From assembly GCA_964383535.1 (NCBI GenBank), contig CAYLHS010000030.1, positions 1 through 24,254 of the forward strand: a stretch of 24,254 nucleotides of DNA. The letters run 5' to 3'. Shown one piece after another: positions 6,414 to 14,928 of the stretch (positions are counted from its first letter, which is position 1; every line of letters begins with the position of its first letter). Source of the stretch: CAYLHS01 sp964383535 (GTDB lineage Bacteria; Actinomycetota; Acidimicrobiia; Spongiisociales; UBA4744). Position numbers and translations under genes: made by a program. The notes under the pieces are model-generated. The model searched no databases. It saw only the letters and a program-made list of their open reading frames with translations, and was not told the DNA's origin.

Positions 6414-7115
6414 GTGCCTGACCCAGACCCGCTCCAGTACGAGGCCTTCGCAGCCGACTACGAGGACCACGCTTCGACCGCTCCGTACAACGCGTTGTAC
6501 GACCGTCCAGCGACACTCGGCCTCGTCGGCGACGTCGCAGGCAAGCGCGTCCTGGATGCCGGGTGCGGTCCTGGCTTCTACACCATGGAACTGCTCGATA
6601 GGGGAGCACGCGTCGTCGGTTGCGACGCCTCGCCCCGCATGGTGGGGATAGCGAAGTCCAGGGTCGGGGGCCGCGCCGATCTTCGCGTCCACTCGCTCGA
6701 AGAACCGTTCGATTGGATCGAGTCGCGCAGCGTTGATGTGGTCGTCAACGCACTCGTCTACCACTACATCAACGACCGAGTCGGCTTCTTGAGAGAGATG
6801 CATCGGGTGCTGCGGCCAGAGGGCGCTTTGGTGATCAGCACACATCATCCCGCGTCCGATTGGCGGCGGCTCGGCGGGTCCTACTTCGCTGTCGAACCGG
6901 TCACGGAAACCTGGAGACGAGGTTGGGAGGTGACTGCGTGGCGTATGCCACTCACGCAGATGACGGGTGAGTTCGCCGAAGCCGGATTCTGGATCGAGAG
7001 ACTGGTCGAACCGATGCCGGCGCGGAGCATGGCCGAGAGCCATCCGGCGAGCTTCCGAAGACTGGCCACCGAGCCGGCATTCATCTTCTTCAGACTCCGA
7101 AAGGCTCCCGACTGA
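6414..7115 (+). CDS. SAM-dependent methyltransferase, class I
   Basis: The 233-residue protein has the Methyltransf_11/25 fold. Motif I is VLDAGCGPG at about 47-55, followed by the acidic loop VVGCDASPRMVGIAKSR, then VDVVVNALVYHYINDRVGFL (motif II) and the post-II string LREMHRVLRPEGALVIS. The C-terminal third, with THHPASDWRRLGGSYF, probably forms the substrate lid. The substrate is unknown; the fold resembles small-molecule rather than nucleic-acid methyltransferases. GTG 6414 was chosen because the family starts with an EAFAADYEDHA-like segment close to the N-terminus. The frame upstream overlaps the sulfurtransferase gene and looks like a shadow. A hairpin at 7137-7158 ends the unit. Confidence 0.88.
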   Translation: MPDPDPLQYEAFAADYEDHASTAPYNALYDRPATLGLVGDVAGKRVLDAGCGPGFYTMELLDRGARVVGCDASPRMVGIAKSRVGGRADLRVHSLEEPFDWIESRSVDVVVNALVYHYINDRVGFLREMHRVLRPEGALVISTHHPASDWRRLGGSYFAVEPVTETWRRGWEVTAWRMPLTQMTGEFAEAGFWIERLVEPMPARSMAESHPASFRRLATEPAFIFFRLRKAPD

Positions 7116-7136
7116 CGACTGGCGGCCGACGGCTAC

Positions 7137-7158
7137 GGGGCGCATGGAGCTGCGCCCC
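7137..7158. terminator. Bidirectional terminator hairpin
   Basis: GGGGCGCA and TGCGCCCC form a perfect 8-base stem with a six-base loop (TGGAGC), between the convergent methyltransferase and korB genes. No T-tract follows on either side, so efficiency as an intrinsic terminator is uncertain. Confidence 0.6.
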
Positions 7159-7163
7159 GCCCG

Positions 7164-8174
7164 CTACTGAACCATCCAGGTTCCTTGTGAGCGGAGCAGC
7201 TGGGCGAGATCGCCGACGCCCTTCTTCTCCTGGGCAGTGTCGATCTGCTGTTGGAGCACGTCCTCGTAGACGGGACGTTCGACGTTGCGGAACACCCCGA
7301 CCGGCGTCGGACCGTGCGGGCCATGTGAGAGCCGGCTCAACGCGAACGCGACACTCGGGTTCACCGCGAACTCGTCGTGAACGAGGATCTCCGATGCATC
7401 CACCGACGAGGTCGGGACGACCTTCGCGGCACCGTTGTCGATGACGACAGCGGACTCGTCGTCGGGTCCGAAGATGATCGGTTTTCCGTGCTCGAGATTG
7501 ATGCGGTTCTGGTCGCGCGTCTCCTTGCCGGTCAGCTCGAGGAATGCATGGTTGTTGAAGACGTTGCAGTTCTGGTAGATCTCGATGAACGCAGCGCCTC
7601 GATGCTCATACGCCTCTTGCAGCACCCGTTCGGTGAGCTTGCGGTCCATGTCGATCGACCGGGCAACGTAGGACGCCTCTGCGCCGAGCGCCAGGCTCAC
7701 CGGGTTGAAGGGGTGGTCGATCGAACCCCACGGGCTCGACTTGGTGATCTTGCCTTCTTCACTCGTGGGTGAGTACTGACCCTTGGTCAGGCCATAGATC
7801 TGGTTGTTGAAGACCACGACCTTGATGTTCACGTTGCGGCGCATCGCATGGATGATGTGGTTTCCGCCAATGGACAGCGCGTCGCCGTCGCCGGTGGTTA
7901 TCCACACCGACAGATCCGGCCGCGAAATGGCGATCCCTGATGCGATCGCCGGTGCCCGACCGTGGATTCCGTGCAGGCCGTACGTGTCCATGTAGTAGGG
8001 GAACCGTGACGAGCATCCGATTCCGGACACGATCACGAACTTCTCTTTCGGGAGGCCCGCTTCGGCGAAGAAGTTCTGCATCGACGCGAGGATCGTGAAG
8101 TCGCCGCATCCCGGGCACCACTTCACCTCTTGGTCTGATTGGAAGTCCTTGCGCGTGTAGGTGAGCGTGGTCAT
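7164..8174 (-). CDS. korB: 2-oxoacid:ferredoxin oxidoreductase, beta subunit
   Basis: The 336-residue beta subunit binds thiamine diphosphate and a 4Fe-4S cluster. With KorA it oxidises a 2-oxoacid, probably 2-oxoglutarate, to the acyl-CoA and reduces ferredoxin. Visible landmarks are WCPGCGDF at 19-26 (cluster cysteines Cys20 and Cys23, with Cys54 in SGIGCSS), the TPP/metal motif TTGDGDALSIGGNHIIH at 94-109, and NNQIYGLTKGQYSPTS at 123-138. ATG 8174 overlaps the korA stop codon (ATGA), so the subunits are translationally coupled. Whether it also takes pyruvate is open; actinobacterial KorAB pairs act in the citric acid cycle in place of 2-oxoglutarate dehydrogenase. Confidence 0.95.
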   Translation of the reverse strand: MTTLTYTRKDFQSDQEVKWCPGCGDFTILASMQNFFAEAGLPKEKFVIVSGIGCSSRFPYYMDTYGLHGIHGRAPAIASGIAISRPDLSVWITTGDGDALSIGGNHIIHAMRRNVNIKVVVFNNQIYGLTKGQYSPTSEEGKITKSSPWGSIDHPFNPVSLALGAEASYVARSIDMDRKLTERVLQEAYEHRGAAFIEIYQNCNVFNNHAFLELTGKETRDQNRINLEHGKPIIFGPDDESAVVIDNGAAKVVPTSSVDASEILVHDEFAVNPSVAFALSRLSHGPHGPTPVGVFRNVERPVYEDVLQQQIDTAQEKKGVGDLAQLLRSQGTWMVQ

Positions 8175-10039
8175 GCCATCACCTCCCGGATCTTTCGTTC
8201 AATGACCGAGACCTTGAACGGGAACCCGGTGACCTGATTGAGTCCGATCGCCGGCACCAGATACTCGGAACGGAGCAGGTGTCGGAGCTGACCGGAGTTG
8301 ACTTCGGGGACGAGGATCGTCTTGTAGCGGTTGAGCACCTCACCGAAGTTCGCCGGGAACGGGTTGAGGTATCTCATGTGGGCCTGGGCGACCTTGAGGC
8401 CGTCCTTGCGAACCCGTTTGACGGCGCCCCTGATCGGACCAAACGTCGAACCCCAGCCGAGGACCAGCACGTCCGCGTCCTCGTCGCCGAACACTTGCAG
8501 AGGCGGAATGTCGTTGGCGATATTGCGGATCTTCCACGCTCGCACGTCGGTCATGAGCTGGTGGTTTGCCGGATCGTACGAGACATTTCCGAGAACCGCC
8601 GACTTCTCCAAACCTCCGATCCGGTGTTCGAGACCGGGCGTTCCCGGAGTCGCCCACGGACGGGACAGGGTTTCGTCATCACGCAGGTACGGCAGATAGT
8701 GCCCTTCGGCGTTCGGCTCTGTCGCGAACTGAACACTGATGTCGGGCAGCGTGTCGTCATCGGACACCCGCCACGGTTCCGAGCCGTTTGCGATGTAGTT
8801 GTCCGAAAGCACGATGACCGGGGTCATGTACTTGAGCGCGATGCGGGCCGCCTCGATTGCGACGCGATAGGCGTCCGCTGGCGACCTGGCCGCAAGCACC
8901 GGCAGTGGTGCTTCGCCGTGCCGCCCGTAGAGGGCGAAGAGCAGGTCCGTCTGCTCCACCTTCGTGGGCAGTCCGGTCGATGGGCCTGCCCGTTGCACGT
9001 CGACCACGATTATCGGCAACTCGGTGCTGACCGCGAGCGAGATGGTTTCGCTCTTCAGGGCCAAACCGGGACCGCTCGTTCCGGTGACGGCGAGGTTGCC
9101 GGCAAATGCGGCCCCCACCGTGGCGCCGACGGCAGCGATCTCATCCTCCGCCTGGAACGTCATCACGCCGAACTCGCGACGCTTGGCGAGCTCGTGGAGG
9201 ATGTCCGAGGCGGGAGTGATCGGGTAGGAGCCATAGAACAGCTTCAAACCGGCGGCCTTGGCGGCAGCGATCAAACCCCAGGAGAGGGCGGTGTTGCCGG
9301 TGACGTTGGTGTACTCACCCGGCTCGAGGGTCGCCTTGCGCACCACGATCGTGTGCTTGAACGCCGCAGTGTTCTCTCCGTAGTTGTGCCCGCCCTTGAG
9401 CGACGCGATGTTTGCTGCCAGGACGTCTGGTTTCGCTGCGAATTTCTGCTTGAGCCACTCGATGGTCGGTTCCATGGACCGGGTGAACACCCACGCGAGA
9501 AGTCCGAGAGCGAAGAAGTTCTTCGACCGCAGCACGTCGCGTCCGCTGACGCCGGTTCCTTCGACGGCATCCTTGGTGAGTCGCTCCATCGGGACAGCGA
9601 AAACCCGGAATCCATCCAGCGATCCGTCCTCGAGGGGGTTGCTGTCGAAGCCGGCCTTCTTCAGATTGCGGTCGTCGAACGCGTCGGCGTTTGCGACGAT
9701 CATCCCGCCAGGTTTGACGTCCTTGCCGTGGGCTTTGAGTGCCGCCGGGTTCATCGCGACCAGCACGTCGGCTTCGTCGCCGGGTGTGAGGATGTCGAAG
9801 TCGGCGATCTGAACCTGGAATGAGGAGACGCCTGCAACGGTACCGGCAGGTGCACGAATCTCGGCCGGGTAGTTGGGGAACGTTGCGAGGTCGTTTCCGA
9901 ACAAGGCGGCATCACTGGTGAAGCGGGTACCGGCGAGCTGCATGCCGTCGCCGGAGTCTCCCGCAAACCTGACGATGACCTTGTCGAGCTCTTCGACCTC
10001 GTGATCGATGGGTTCGAGAGTTTCAGTGTCGTTCGACAC
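8171..10039 (-). CDS. korA: 2-oxoacid:ferredoxin oxidoreductase, fused gamma-alpha subunit
   Basis: This is the 622-residue partner of KorB. The N-terminal gamma-type domain (about 18-200) begins KVIVRFAGDSGDGMQLAG. The alpha domain (about 250-620) has the TPP pyrimidine-side motif YGSYPITPASDILHELA, then EDEIAAVGATVGAAFAGN and TGTSGPGLALKSE. The gamma-alpha fusion and two-gene layout are typical of actinobacterial KorA rather than four-subunit pyruvate enzymes. GTG 10039 was chosen because AAAGGA lies about seven bases upstream; the frame to 10108 runs through the likely promoter. The product probably forms an alpha2beta2 complex in the cytoplasm. Confidence 0.95.
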   Translation of the reverse strand: MSNDTETLEPIDHEVEELDKVIVRFAGDSGDGMQLAGTRFTSDAALFGNDLATFPNYPAEIRAPAGTVAGVSSFQVQIADFDILTPGDEADVLVAMNPAALKAHGKDVKPGGMIVANADAFDDRNLKKAGFDSNPLEDGSLDGFRVFAVPMERLTKDAVEGTGVSGRDVLRSKNFFALGLLAWVFTRSMEPTIEWLKQKFAAKPDVLAANIASLKGGHNYGENTAAFKHTIVVRKATLEPGEYTNVTGNTALSWGLIAAAKAAGLKLFYGSYPITPASDILHELAKRREFGVMTFQAEDEIAAVGATVGAAFAGNLAVTGTSGPGLALKSETISLAVSTELPIIVVDVQRAGPSTGLPTKVEQTDLLFALYGRHGEAPLPVLAARSPADAYRVAIEAARIALKYMTPVIVLSDNYIANGSEPWRVSDDDTLPDISVQFATEPNAEGHYLPYLRDDETLSRPWATPGTPGLEHRIGGLEKSAVLGNVSYDPANHQLMTDVRAWKIRNIANDIPPLQVFGDEDADVLVLGWGSTFGPIRGAVKRVRKDGLKVAQAHMRYLNPFPANFGEVLNRYKTILVPEVNSGQLRHLLRSEYLVPAIGLNQVTGFPFKVSVIERKIREVMA

Positions 10040-10080
10040 AGTGGTCCTTTCACGCGTGGAGCGCCGGAGCGCTCGGTGTA

Positions 10081-10108
10081 AGTTTACCGACGTGTCCGCC
10101 TTGTCCAA
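10081..10108 (-). promoter_or_regulatory. Possible korAB promoter
   Basis: On the minus strand, TTGGAC (10108-10103) and TAAACT (10086-10081) are separated by 16 bases and lie about 40 bases before the korA GTG. That leaves room for the Shine-Dalgarno site seen at AAAGGA. The -35 match is weak. Confidence 0.35.
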
Positions 10109-10120
10109 GCGGGCGGAGTG

Positions 10121-11473
10121 TCAGGTCGCAGGTGGGGTCGGTGTCTCGAACAGCCCGATTCCTTCGAGCGTTTCTCCGAGAGCGAGCAGCCGCCGCTCAG
10201 ACCACCATGGACCAATGATCTGGAGGGATGGCGGCGGGGCTCCCGGACTCTTCAGCGGAGCAGTCAGCGCCGGAACCCCGAGATGGTTGACCATCGACGA
10301 AAACCACGACAGCACCGTGACGTAGCGGATACCCCCGATGGTCGGTTCCCCTATTCGTTTCTTGGTGGCGGCAACGGTCGGAGTGACGAGAACGTCGACG
10401 CTCTGGAACAGCTTTGTCGCGCGATTCCGTAGGTGCGCAATCCGCTGTTGTGCGGCCAGGTACTGGTCTGTCGTCACCTCGAATGCCGGTGCCAGACGAT
10501 CTGTGATCTCTGGGCCGTACGGTTCGTGACCGAACCACTTGCGGTGCACTCTGGCGACCTGAGCGCTCACGCCGTCCGAGATGCTCGGATCAGGCACGAG
10601 CCACGGTGTGGCGAGGTCGATGACCGTTGCACCGGCGTCTGAGAGCACATCGAGCGCATCGCTGAACGTAGTGGCGATCTCGCCGGCCATCGGGGCCTCG
10701 TCGATCCAGTCACGGGGGACTCCGATCCGGAGACCGGCGAGCGAACCATCCGCCTGGGGGCCCACCTGGCGAGGGTTCGACCAGGGATCGGACGGGTCAT
10801 GGCCGGCCATCTGTTCGTAGAGCAGGCCGGCATCGGCAACGGATCGTGTGAGGGGCCCGACCGTGTCGTGGGTTGAGGCCAGCGGAAACACTCCGGTGAG
10901 AGGCACCCTCCCGTGCGTGACCTTGAGGCCGACGATGCCACACATTGCAGCGGGCACACGCACCGAACCGCCTGTGTCGGTTCCGATCGCAGCGGGTACG
11001 AGGCCTGCTGCAACTGCTACCGCCGAACCACCGGACGATCCTCCCGGTGAGGTCTCGATGTCCCAGGGATTCCGCACGGGACCAAACCAATGGTTCTCAC
11101 TCGAGAACCCATAGGCGAACTCGTGGAGACCGGTCCGACCGATGATGATCGCGCCCGCCGCCTCGAGTCGTTGGACCACCGTCGCAGAGTGGCTTGGCGT
11201 CTCTCGGTAGAAGCCGGAACCACAGGTGGTTGGCAGGCCGGCTTGGTCTATGAGGTCCTTGAGGGCGACTGGAACGCCTGTGAGCGGGCCGGGGTCCTCA
11301 CCTTTGGCAATCCGATCGTCGATGTGCCTCGCCCCTGTGAGCGCCCCTTCGCGGTCGATGAGGGTGTAGGCGTTCAGGGACGTGTGTTCGCTGCGGTCGA
11401 GTGCATCGGAGACGACGTCGGCGGCACTGAGCGCTCCGCTCCGCACCGCTCGGGTCGTGTCCGAGACGTTCAC
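10121..11473 (-). CDS. Amidase signature family hydrolase (GatA-like)
   Basis: The 450-residue protein has the complete Ser-cisSer-Lys triad of the family: Lys72 in GVPVALKDLI, the Ser pair 146/147 in SPGGSSGGSAVAVAAG, and nucleophile Ser170 in TDTGGSVRVPAA. The overall order matches GatA, but no gatB or gatC is near, so a stand-alone amidase acting on a small amide is more likely than the tRNA amidotransferase subunit. GTG 11473 was chosen because it overlaps the upstream stop codon (GTGA), which couples it to the DUF3048 lipoprotein gene. The substrate is unknown. Confidence 0.9.
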   Translation of the reverse strand: MNVSDTTRAVRSGALSAADVVSDALDRSEHTSLNAYTLIDREGALTGARHIDDRIAKGEDPGPLTGVPVALKDLIDQAGLPTTCGSGFYRETPSHSATVVQRLEAAGAIIIGRTGLHEFAYGFSSENHWFGPVRNPWDIETSPGGSSGGSAVAVAAGLVPAAIGTDTGGSVRVPAAMCGIVGLKVTHGRVPLTGVFPLASTHDTVGPLTRSVADAGLLYEQMAGHDPSDPWSNPRQVGPQADGSLAGLRIGVPRDWIDEAPMAGEIATTFSDALDVLSDAGATVIDLATPWLVPDPSISDGVSAQVARVHRKWFGHEPYGPEITDRLAPAFEVTTDQYLAAQQRIAHLRNRATKLFQSVDVLVTPTVAATKKRIGEPTIGGIRYVTVLSWFSSMVNHLGVPALTAPLKSPGAPPPSLQIIGPWWSERRLLALGETLEGIGLFETPTPPAT

Positions 11474-12516
11474 CAGTTGACGTCCAGAGAGTCCGGATAG
11501 AGCGAGATCCACAGGAAGCCCGGCGGCACGGTCAGCGCGGAGCCGTCCTTCCGTGTCAGCTGGAACATCTCATCGATCGAGTCGCGTGACCAGGTGCCTT
11601 CTTCGTACTCGCCGCCATGGAAGACGACGACCTTGCCTGAGCCGACGGTCTTCATGGCAGGGACGGGGGTTCCCTTGCCGTCGGGTGGGTTGGCCGTGTA
11701 ACGCTCGGCGAAGATGACCACCAGCGTGTCCGCAGAGATCTGGCCGGTCTCTCCGTCTTTGGTCACCCACTTGTGTGGAACGCCGTCGGACGTTCGCGTG
11801 TAGTCCTGTCCGTTCCACGTCCACACGGTCCGCGGTGACCAATAGAGGGTGAGCGCGTCGGAGGTGCCGTCAGGTTGCAGTGGACCCCACTGGAAGAGGT
11901 CAGGAGAGGGGTCGTCCGGATACCCGCGGTCGTCGGCGACTCCCCGAAGAGCGACGGTGTCGCCGTAGAGATTGTGCGGGGCGCTCCTCGATGAGATCCG
12001 AAACATGCCCGGCCTCGAGTCGATGATCATGGGAACGTCGTCGTTGCGAATGATGTCGAGGACCCACTTCTGGGCTCCGCTGATCGCGAACGTTCCGCCG
12101 AGCGGTTTGACGAGTGTTGGGTCGGTCGGACGGCCCGATCGGACGGGTCCCACGTAGGAGGAGTCGCTGGCTCCGAAGAGGGCCATGAAGCGGGTGATAC
12201 CTTCGACCGGAAGTTCGATGACCGCGTCGGCATCCTCGATCCCGGATTCCGGACGTGCGGCCGGATGGTTGTCGATCTTGATCGCAAGTGTGCGGCGCTC
12301 GACCGGCTCGTCGACGGGGAGGCCGTTGAGTGGGTTGACGGGGCCTGCGTATGCGGTGGTGGTGGTCGAGCTGGTCGTCGTGGGGGCGGTGGTGGTCGTC
12401 GTTGCCTGCGTGGTAGTTGTCGTGGAGGCCGTACTCACCGTTGTCGTGGATGCCTGGGATGCGGAGCAAGCGGCCGCAACCAGCGCGAGCGCGGAGATGA
12501 CGAGGAGACGTCTCAT
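11470..12516 (-). CDS. DUF3048 lipoprotein (YerB-like)
   Basis: The 348-residue protein has a lipoprotein signal peptide with lipobox AAAC (Cys17). A Thr/Ser-rich spacer covers about 20-54, followed by a DUF3048 domain from about 58: NPLNGLPVDEPVERRTLAIKID, then HPAARPESGIEDADAVIELP and TRFMALF. Such proteins are anchored to the outer face of the membrane; their biochemical role is unknown. The Thr-rich spacer probably spans the cell wall and resembles that of the protein at 13601-14392. A TACACT hexamer on the minus strand (12532-12527) lies 10 bases before the ATG and may be the -10 box. The amidase gene follows with overlapping GTGA. Confidence 0.88.
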   Translation of the reverse strand: MRRLLVISALALVAAACSASQASTTTVSTASTTTTTQATTTTTAPTTTSSTTTTAYAGPVNPLNGLPVDEPVERRTLAIKIDNHPAARPESGIEDADAVIELPVEGITRFMALFGASDSSYVGPVRSGRPTDPTLVKPLGGTFAISGAQKWVLDIIRNDDVPMIIDSRPGMFRISSRSAPHNLYGDTVALRGVADDRGYPDDPSPDLFQWGPLQPDGTSDALTLYWSPRTVWTWNGQDYTRTSDGVPHKWVTKDGETGQISADTLVVIFAERYTANPPDGKGTPVPAMKTVGSGKVVVFHGGEYEEGTWSRDSIDEMFQLTRKDGSALTVPPGFLWISLYPDSLDVNW

Positions 12517-12588
12517 GTGGAACGAGAGTGTAGGAGACGACGCTCGCTAGCAGCGATCAGCCGGCGACGAGACCCGAACATCCAGCCG

Positions 12589-13611
12589 CTACAGCAGCGG
12601 CATCACCTCGTCTGCGATGCGCCCGATCACGTGGACCTGTTGGGCGAAGCTCATTGCCGGGAACACCGACCTCGCGACGAAACGCACCGGCACGCCGGCC
12701 CGCTCACGGAGCTCATTGAGCCGCTCTGCGATGAGCGGTCCGGGACCGACGAGCACCGACGCCCGCAGTCGATCCTCGGTCGCGGCGTCGAGCTGTGGGG
12801 GCGCAGGAATCGGACCCCTCCGGGTAGTCGACGCCTCCATGTCCTGGTACTTCCAGCGCATCAGGTGGATGTGATCTCGAATCTCGGCCCAACCCTCGTC
12901 CGGATCGTCGGCTGGGTAGATGAGGTCGTAGTGCGCCCATGTGAACTCGGCCGGGTCGCGTCCGTTCTTCTCCATCTCGTCGGCGGCGACTTGCACCTGC
13001 TTCACGAACGCGTCGACAGGAGCAGAAGAGAAGAACCCGTCTGCGAGCCTGGCTGCCCTCCGAACCGCGGCAGGGGCACCCCCGCCAACCCACATCGGGA
13101 TGCGATGGGCAGGTGTGGGACGGACCGCCAGCTCAGGCAGGTCGTAGATACGGCCGTGGTGCCGGAATGGAAGGCCCGACCACGCCTTGGGGAGGATGTC
13201 GAGGATCTCGCTCATCGCCTTGCCGCGGGTGTGCAGGTCGGCGCCGAGTCCCTCGAACTCGGTGCGGGACCATCCGAGGCCGAGACCGAGGGTGAGGCGT
13301 CCCGAAGCGATCAGGTCGACGACCGCGGCGTCCTCGGCGAGACGCAACGGATGGTGTAGGGGCGCCAGCACGACTCCGGTGCCGATGCCGATGGTGGATG
13401 TACGGGCGGCCATGGCGGCAGAGAGCGGCAGCAGTGACGGCGTGTAGCCATCGTCGACGAAGTGATGCTCCGTCGTCCACATCGACGTGTAGCCGAGGCG
13501 TTCTGCCTCGACGGTGAGGTCGAGTGCCTCTCGATACACGTCTTCCCATGTGCGCCGGTCGCCGGGCGCTCTCTGGCAGGAAATCAAACCGAGACCGAGA
13601 TCACTCTCCAC
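12589..13611 (-). CDS. Luciferase-like (probably F420-dependent) oxidoreductase
   Basis: The 340-residue TIM-barrel protein belongs to the bacterial luciferase superfamily. Signature strings are AERLGYTSMWTTEHHF near 37-52, TSTIGIGTGVVLAPLHHPLRLAED near 71-94, GRLTLGLGLGWSRTEFEGLG near 103-122 and HRIPMWVGGGAPAAVRRAARLADG near 168-191. These fit the F420-using LLM group of actinobacteria better than FMN monooxygenases, but the cofactor is inferred. GTG 13611 was chosen because GGAGG lies eight bases upstream. It overlaps the end of the Thr-rich anchored protein gene by 11 bases, so it is cotranscribed from sodX. The substrate is unknown. Confidence 0.88.
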   Translation of the reverse strand: MESDLGLGLISCQRAPGDRRTWEDVYREALDLTVEAERLGYTSMWTTEHHFVDDGYTPSLLPLSAAMAARTSTIGIGTGVVLAPLHHPLRLAEDAAVVDLIASGRLTLGLGLGWSRTEFEGLGADLHTRGKAMSEILDILPKAWSGLPFRHHGRIYDLPELAVRPTPAHRIPMWVGGGAPAAVRRAARLADGFFSSAPVDAFVKQVQVAADEMEKNGRDPAEFTWAHYDLIYPADDPDEGWAEIRDHIHLMRWKYQDMEASTTRRGPIPAPPQLDAATEDRLRASVLVGPGPLIAERLNELRERAGVPVRFVARSVFPAMSFAQQVHVIGRIADEVMPLL

Positions 13612-14392
13612 AGCCTGCACCTCCGTTGATTGAGACGACGATTCCGCCGGGCTGGTCCAGGTAGCCCCACAGGGAGCCCGGGGCCGGAACGTCGACCGCG
13701 TAGTAGTCGCCGAATTCGTCCGAGATCATTTCCACCCCATCACCGTAGGCCGCGATCAGATCGTCGGCCGACGAACCCAGACCGATACCTTCGGCTGTGG
13801 TCAGCCCGTACGTGTCTTCCTGGAAAGCCACATAACTGTAGGCAAACAGGTGCCGGGTTCCTTCGGATGCCCAGGCTGTTGCCCCGTCCGTATAGAAGGT
13901 CATCAGGTCGCCCCATGTCACCAATCGGATGACCGAGCCCGGGCAGGGCCCTATGACCTGATTGCCGGACTCATCGACGGGCGGCAGCCAGCCGGTGTCG
14001 TCGTCTGGTGTTCCGAGTACGTCTTCCAGGTCCGTGATCGCAGTTTGTGCGTCGGTGCCGAAGGTGATTCCGTCGATGTTCTCCGACCCGAGGATCAGCA
14101 CGCTCGACGGGGGAAGGGACGTTGTTGTCGACGTCGAAGTGCTTGAGGTCGTGGTGCCTCCGGTTGTCGTCGTGCTCGAGGACGTGGTGGTGGCTTCGGT
14201 CGTTGTCGTGGCAGTCGTGGCAGTCGTAGCCGCCGTGCTCGTCGTAGAGGACGTTGTGGTGACCGCTACCACCGGAGCCGTCGTTGTTGTCGACTCGGAC
14301 TTGTTGGTGATCGCGAGCACACCAACCGCGAGGAACACGATCACCACAGCGCTCGCCAGACCGGCGATGATCCGTTTCTGCAACGGAGTCAC
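13601..14392 (-). CDS. Membrane-anchored protein with Thr-rich spacer, unknown function
   Basis: The 263-residue protein has a short basic N-terminus and one hydrophobic helix (about 8-28, IIAGLASAVVIVFLAVGVLAI). A Thr/Ser/Ala spacer of about 70 residues follows, then an external domain (about 100-263) with two cysteines (in IGPCPGSVI and GAGCGE) that could form a disulfide. The domain begins VLILGSENIDGITFGT and includes acidic, aromatic repeats such as TAEGIGLGSSADDLIAAYGDG. That string recalls the ligand-independent folds seen in some actinobacterial lipoproteins, but I cannot name a family. GTG 14392 overlaps the sodX stop (GTGA). Its place between sodX and the oxidoreductase does not reveal its job. 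Confidence 0.8.
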   Translation of the reverse strand: MTPLQKRIIAGLASAVVIVFLAVGVLAITNKSESTTTTAPVVAVTTTSSTTSTAATTATTATTTTEATTTSSSTTTTGGTTTSSTSTSTTTSLPPSSVLILGSENIDGITFGTDAQTAITDLEDVLGTPDDDTGWLPPVDESGNQVIGPCPGSVIRLVTWGDLMTFYTDGATAWASEGTRHLFAYSYVAFQEDTYGLTTAEGIGLGSSADDLIAAYGDGVEMISDEFGDYYAVDVPAPGSLWGYLDQPGGIVVSINGGAGCGE

Positions 14393-14874
14393 AGGACTGG
14401 TCTCGGATCCGGCCAGTACCGGGCGATGACGGTCCGGTCGAGGTGATCGAGAGGAATCGGTCCGGTTTGGCGGCTGTCTCCAGCCGAGAGGGCCCGTGCA
14501 TCCCCGAGGACGAATGCTTCGCCGGCTCCCAGCTCCCACGTCTGGTCCGGGCCGGTCGAGTCGATGGTCCAGGGCTCGTCGAGCGGAGCACCGTTGATCG
14601 AAACGGCTCCGTTCTCGATCGAAATGTGCTCGTCAGGCAGCCCGATGACCCGCTTGACCATCCAGAAGTCGGGGCGGGACGGGTGCTCGAAGACCACGAT
14701 GTCGCCCCGGGTCGGAGTGCGTTCCCATGTGAGCACACGATCACCCGGACGAAGTGTGGGCACCATCGACGACTCGCTGACTTCGAAGCGGGCCAGCCGC
14801 TGGTACACACGGTACGCGCACGTGCCGCCGGCGACGGCGACGACTGCAGCGAGGAAGGTGCGGGCCCTTGACAT
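14389..14874 (-). CDS. sodX: Nickel SOD maturation signal peptidase-like protease
   Basis: The 161-residue S26-type peptidase has an N-terminal membrane helix (about 5-24). The nucleophile Ser36 lies in SESSMVPTLRPGD, the general base Lys74 in WMVKRVIGLPDE, and the GDAR-type box in GEAFVLGDARALSAGDSR. SodX proteins cut the NiSOD pro-peptide to free the N-terminal His that binds nickel. The adjacent, divergent sodN gene makes that role very likely. ATG 14874 follows GGAGAAAC. The downstream stop overlaps the next start (GTGA), so sodX leads a three-gene operon. Confidence 0.9.
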   Translation of the reverse strand: MSRARTFLAAVVAVAGGTCAYRVYQRLARFEVSESSMVPTLRPGDRVLTWERTPTRGDIVVFEHPSRPDFWMVKRVIGLPDEHISIENGAVSINGAPLDEPWTIDSTGPDQTWELGAGEAFVLGDARALSAGDSRQTGPIPLDHLDRTVIARYWPDPRPVL

Positions 14875-14885
14875 GTTTCTCCGCT

Positions 14886-14910
14886 TTGAGTGTATCGTCG
14901 GTTGAGTACA
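14886..14910. promoter_or_regulatory. Direct repeat in the sodX-sodN intergenic region
   Basis: TTGAGTGTA (14886-14894) and TTGAGTACA (14902-14910) form a 9-base direct repeat, with units 16 bases apart, in the 54-base gap between divergent sodX and sodN. GTGTA and TACAC also form an inverted repeat. The position suits an operator for a nickel- or redox-responsive regulator (Nur controls sodN in Streptomyces), but the sequence does not clearly match a known Nur box. Confidence 0.4.
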
Positions 14911-14928
14911 CGTTGTGAGGAGACATCA

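Noticed and set aside
8279..9823. 514-codon open frame on the plus strand
   Set aside because: It lies wholly antisense to korA, which has clear family motifs. Its translation is Arg/His/Asp-rich with no recognisable domain; long antisense frames are common in high-GC DNA.
10121..11473. GatA subunit of the Asp/Glu-tRNA amidotransferase
   Set aside because: The triad fits, but gatB and gatC are absent nearby and the gene is coupled to a lipoprotein gene, so only a generic amidase is claimed.
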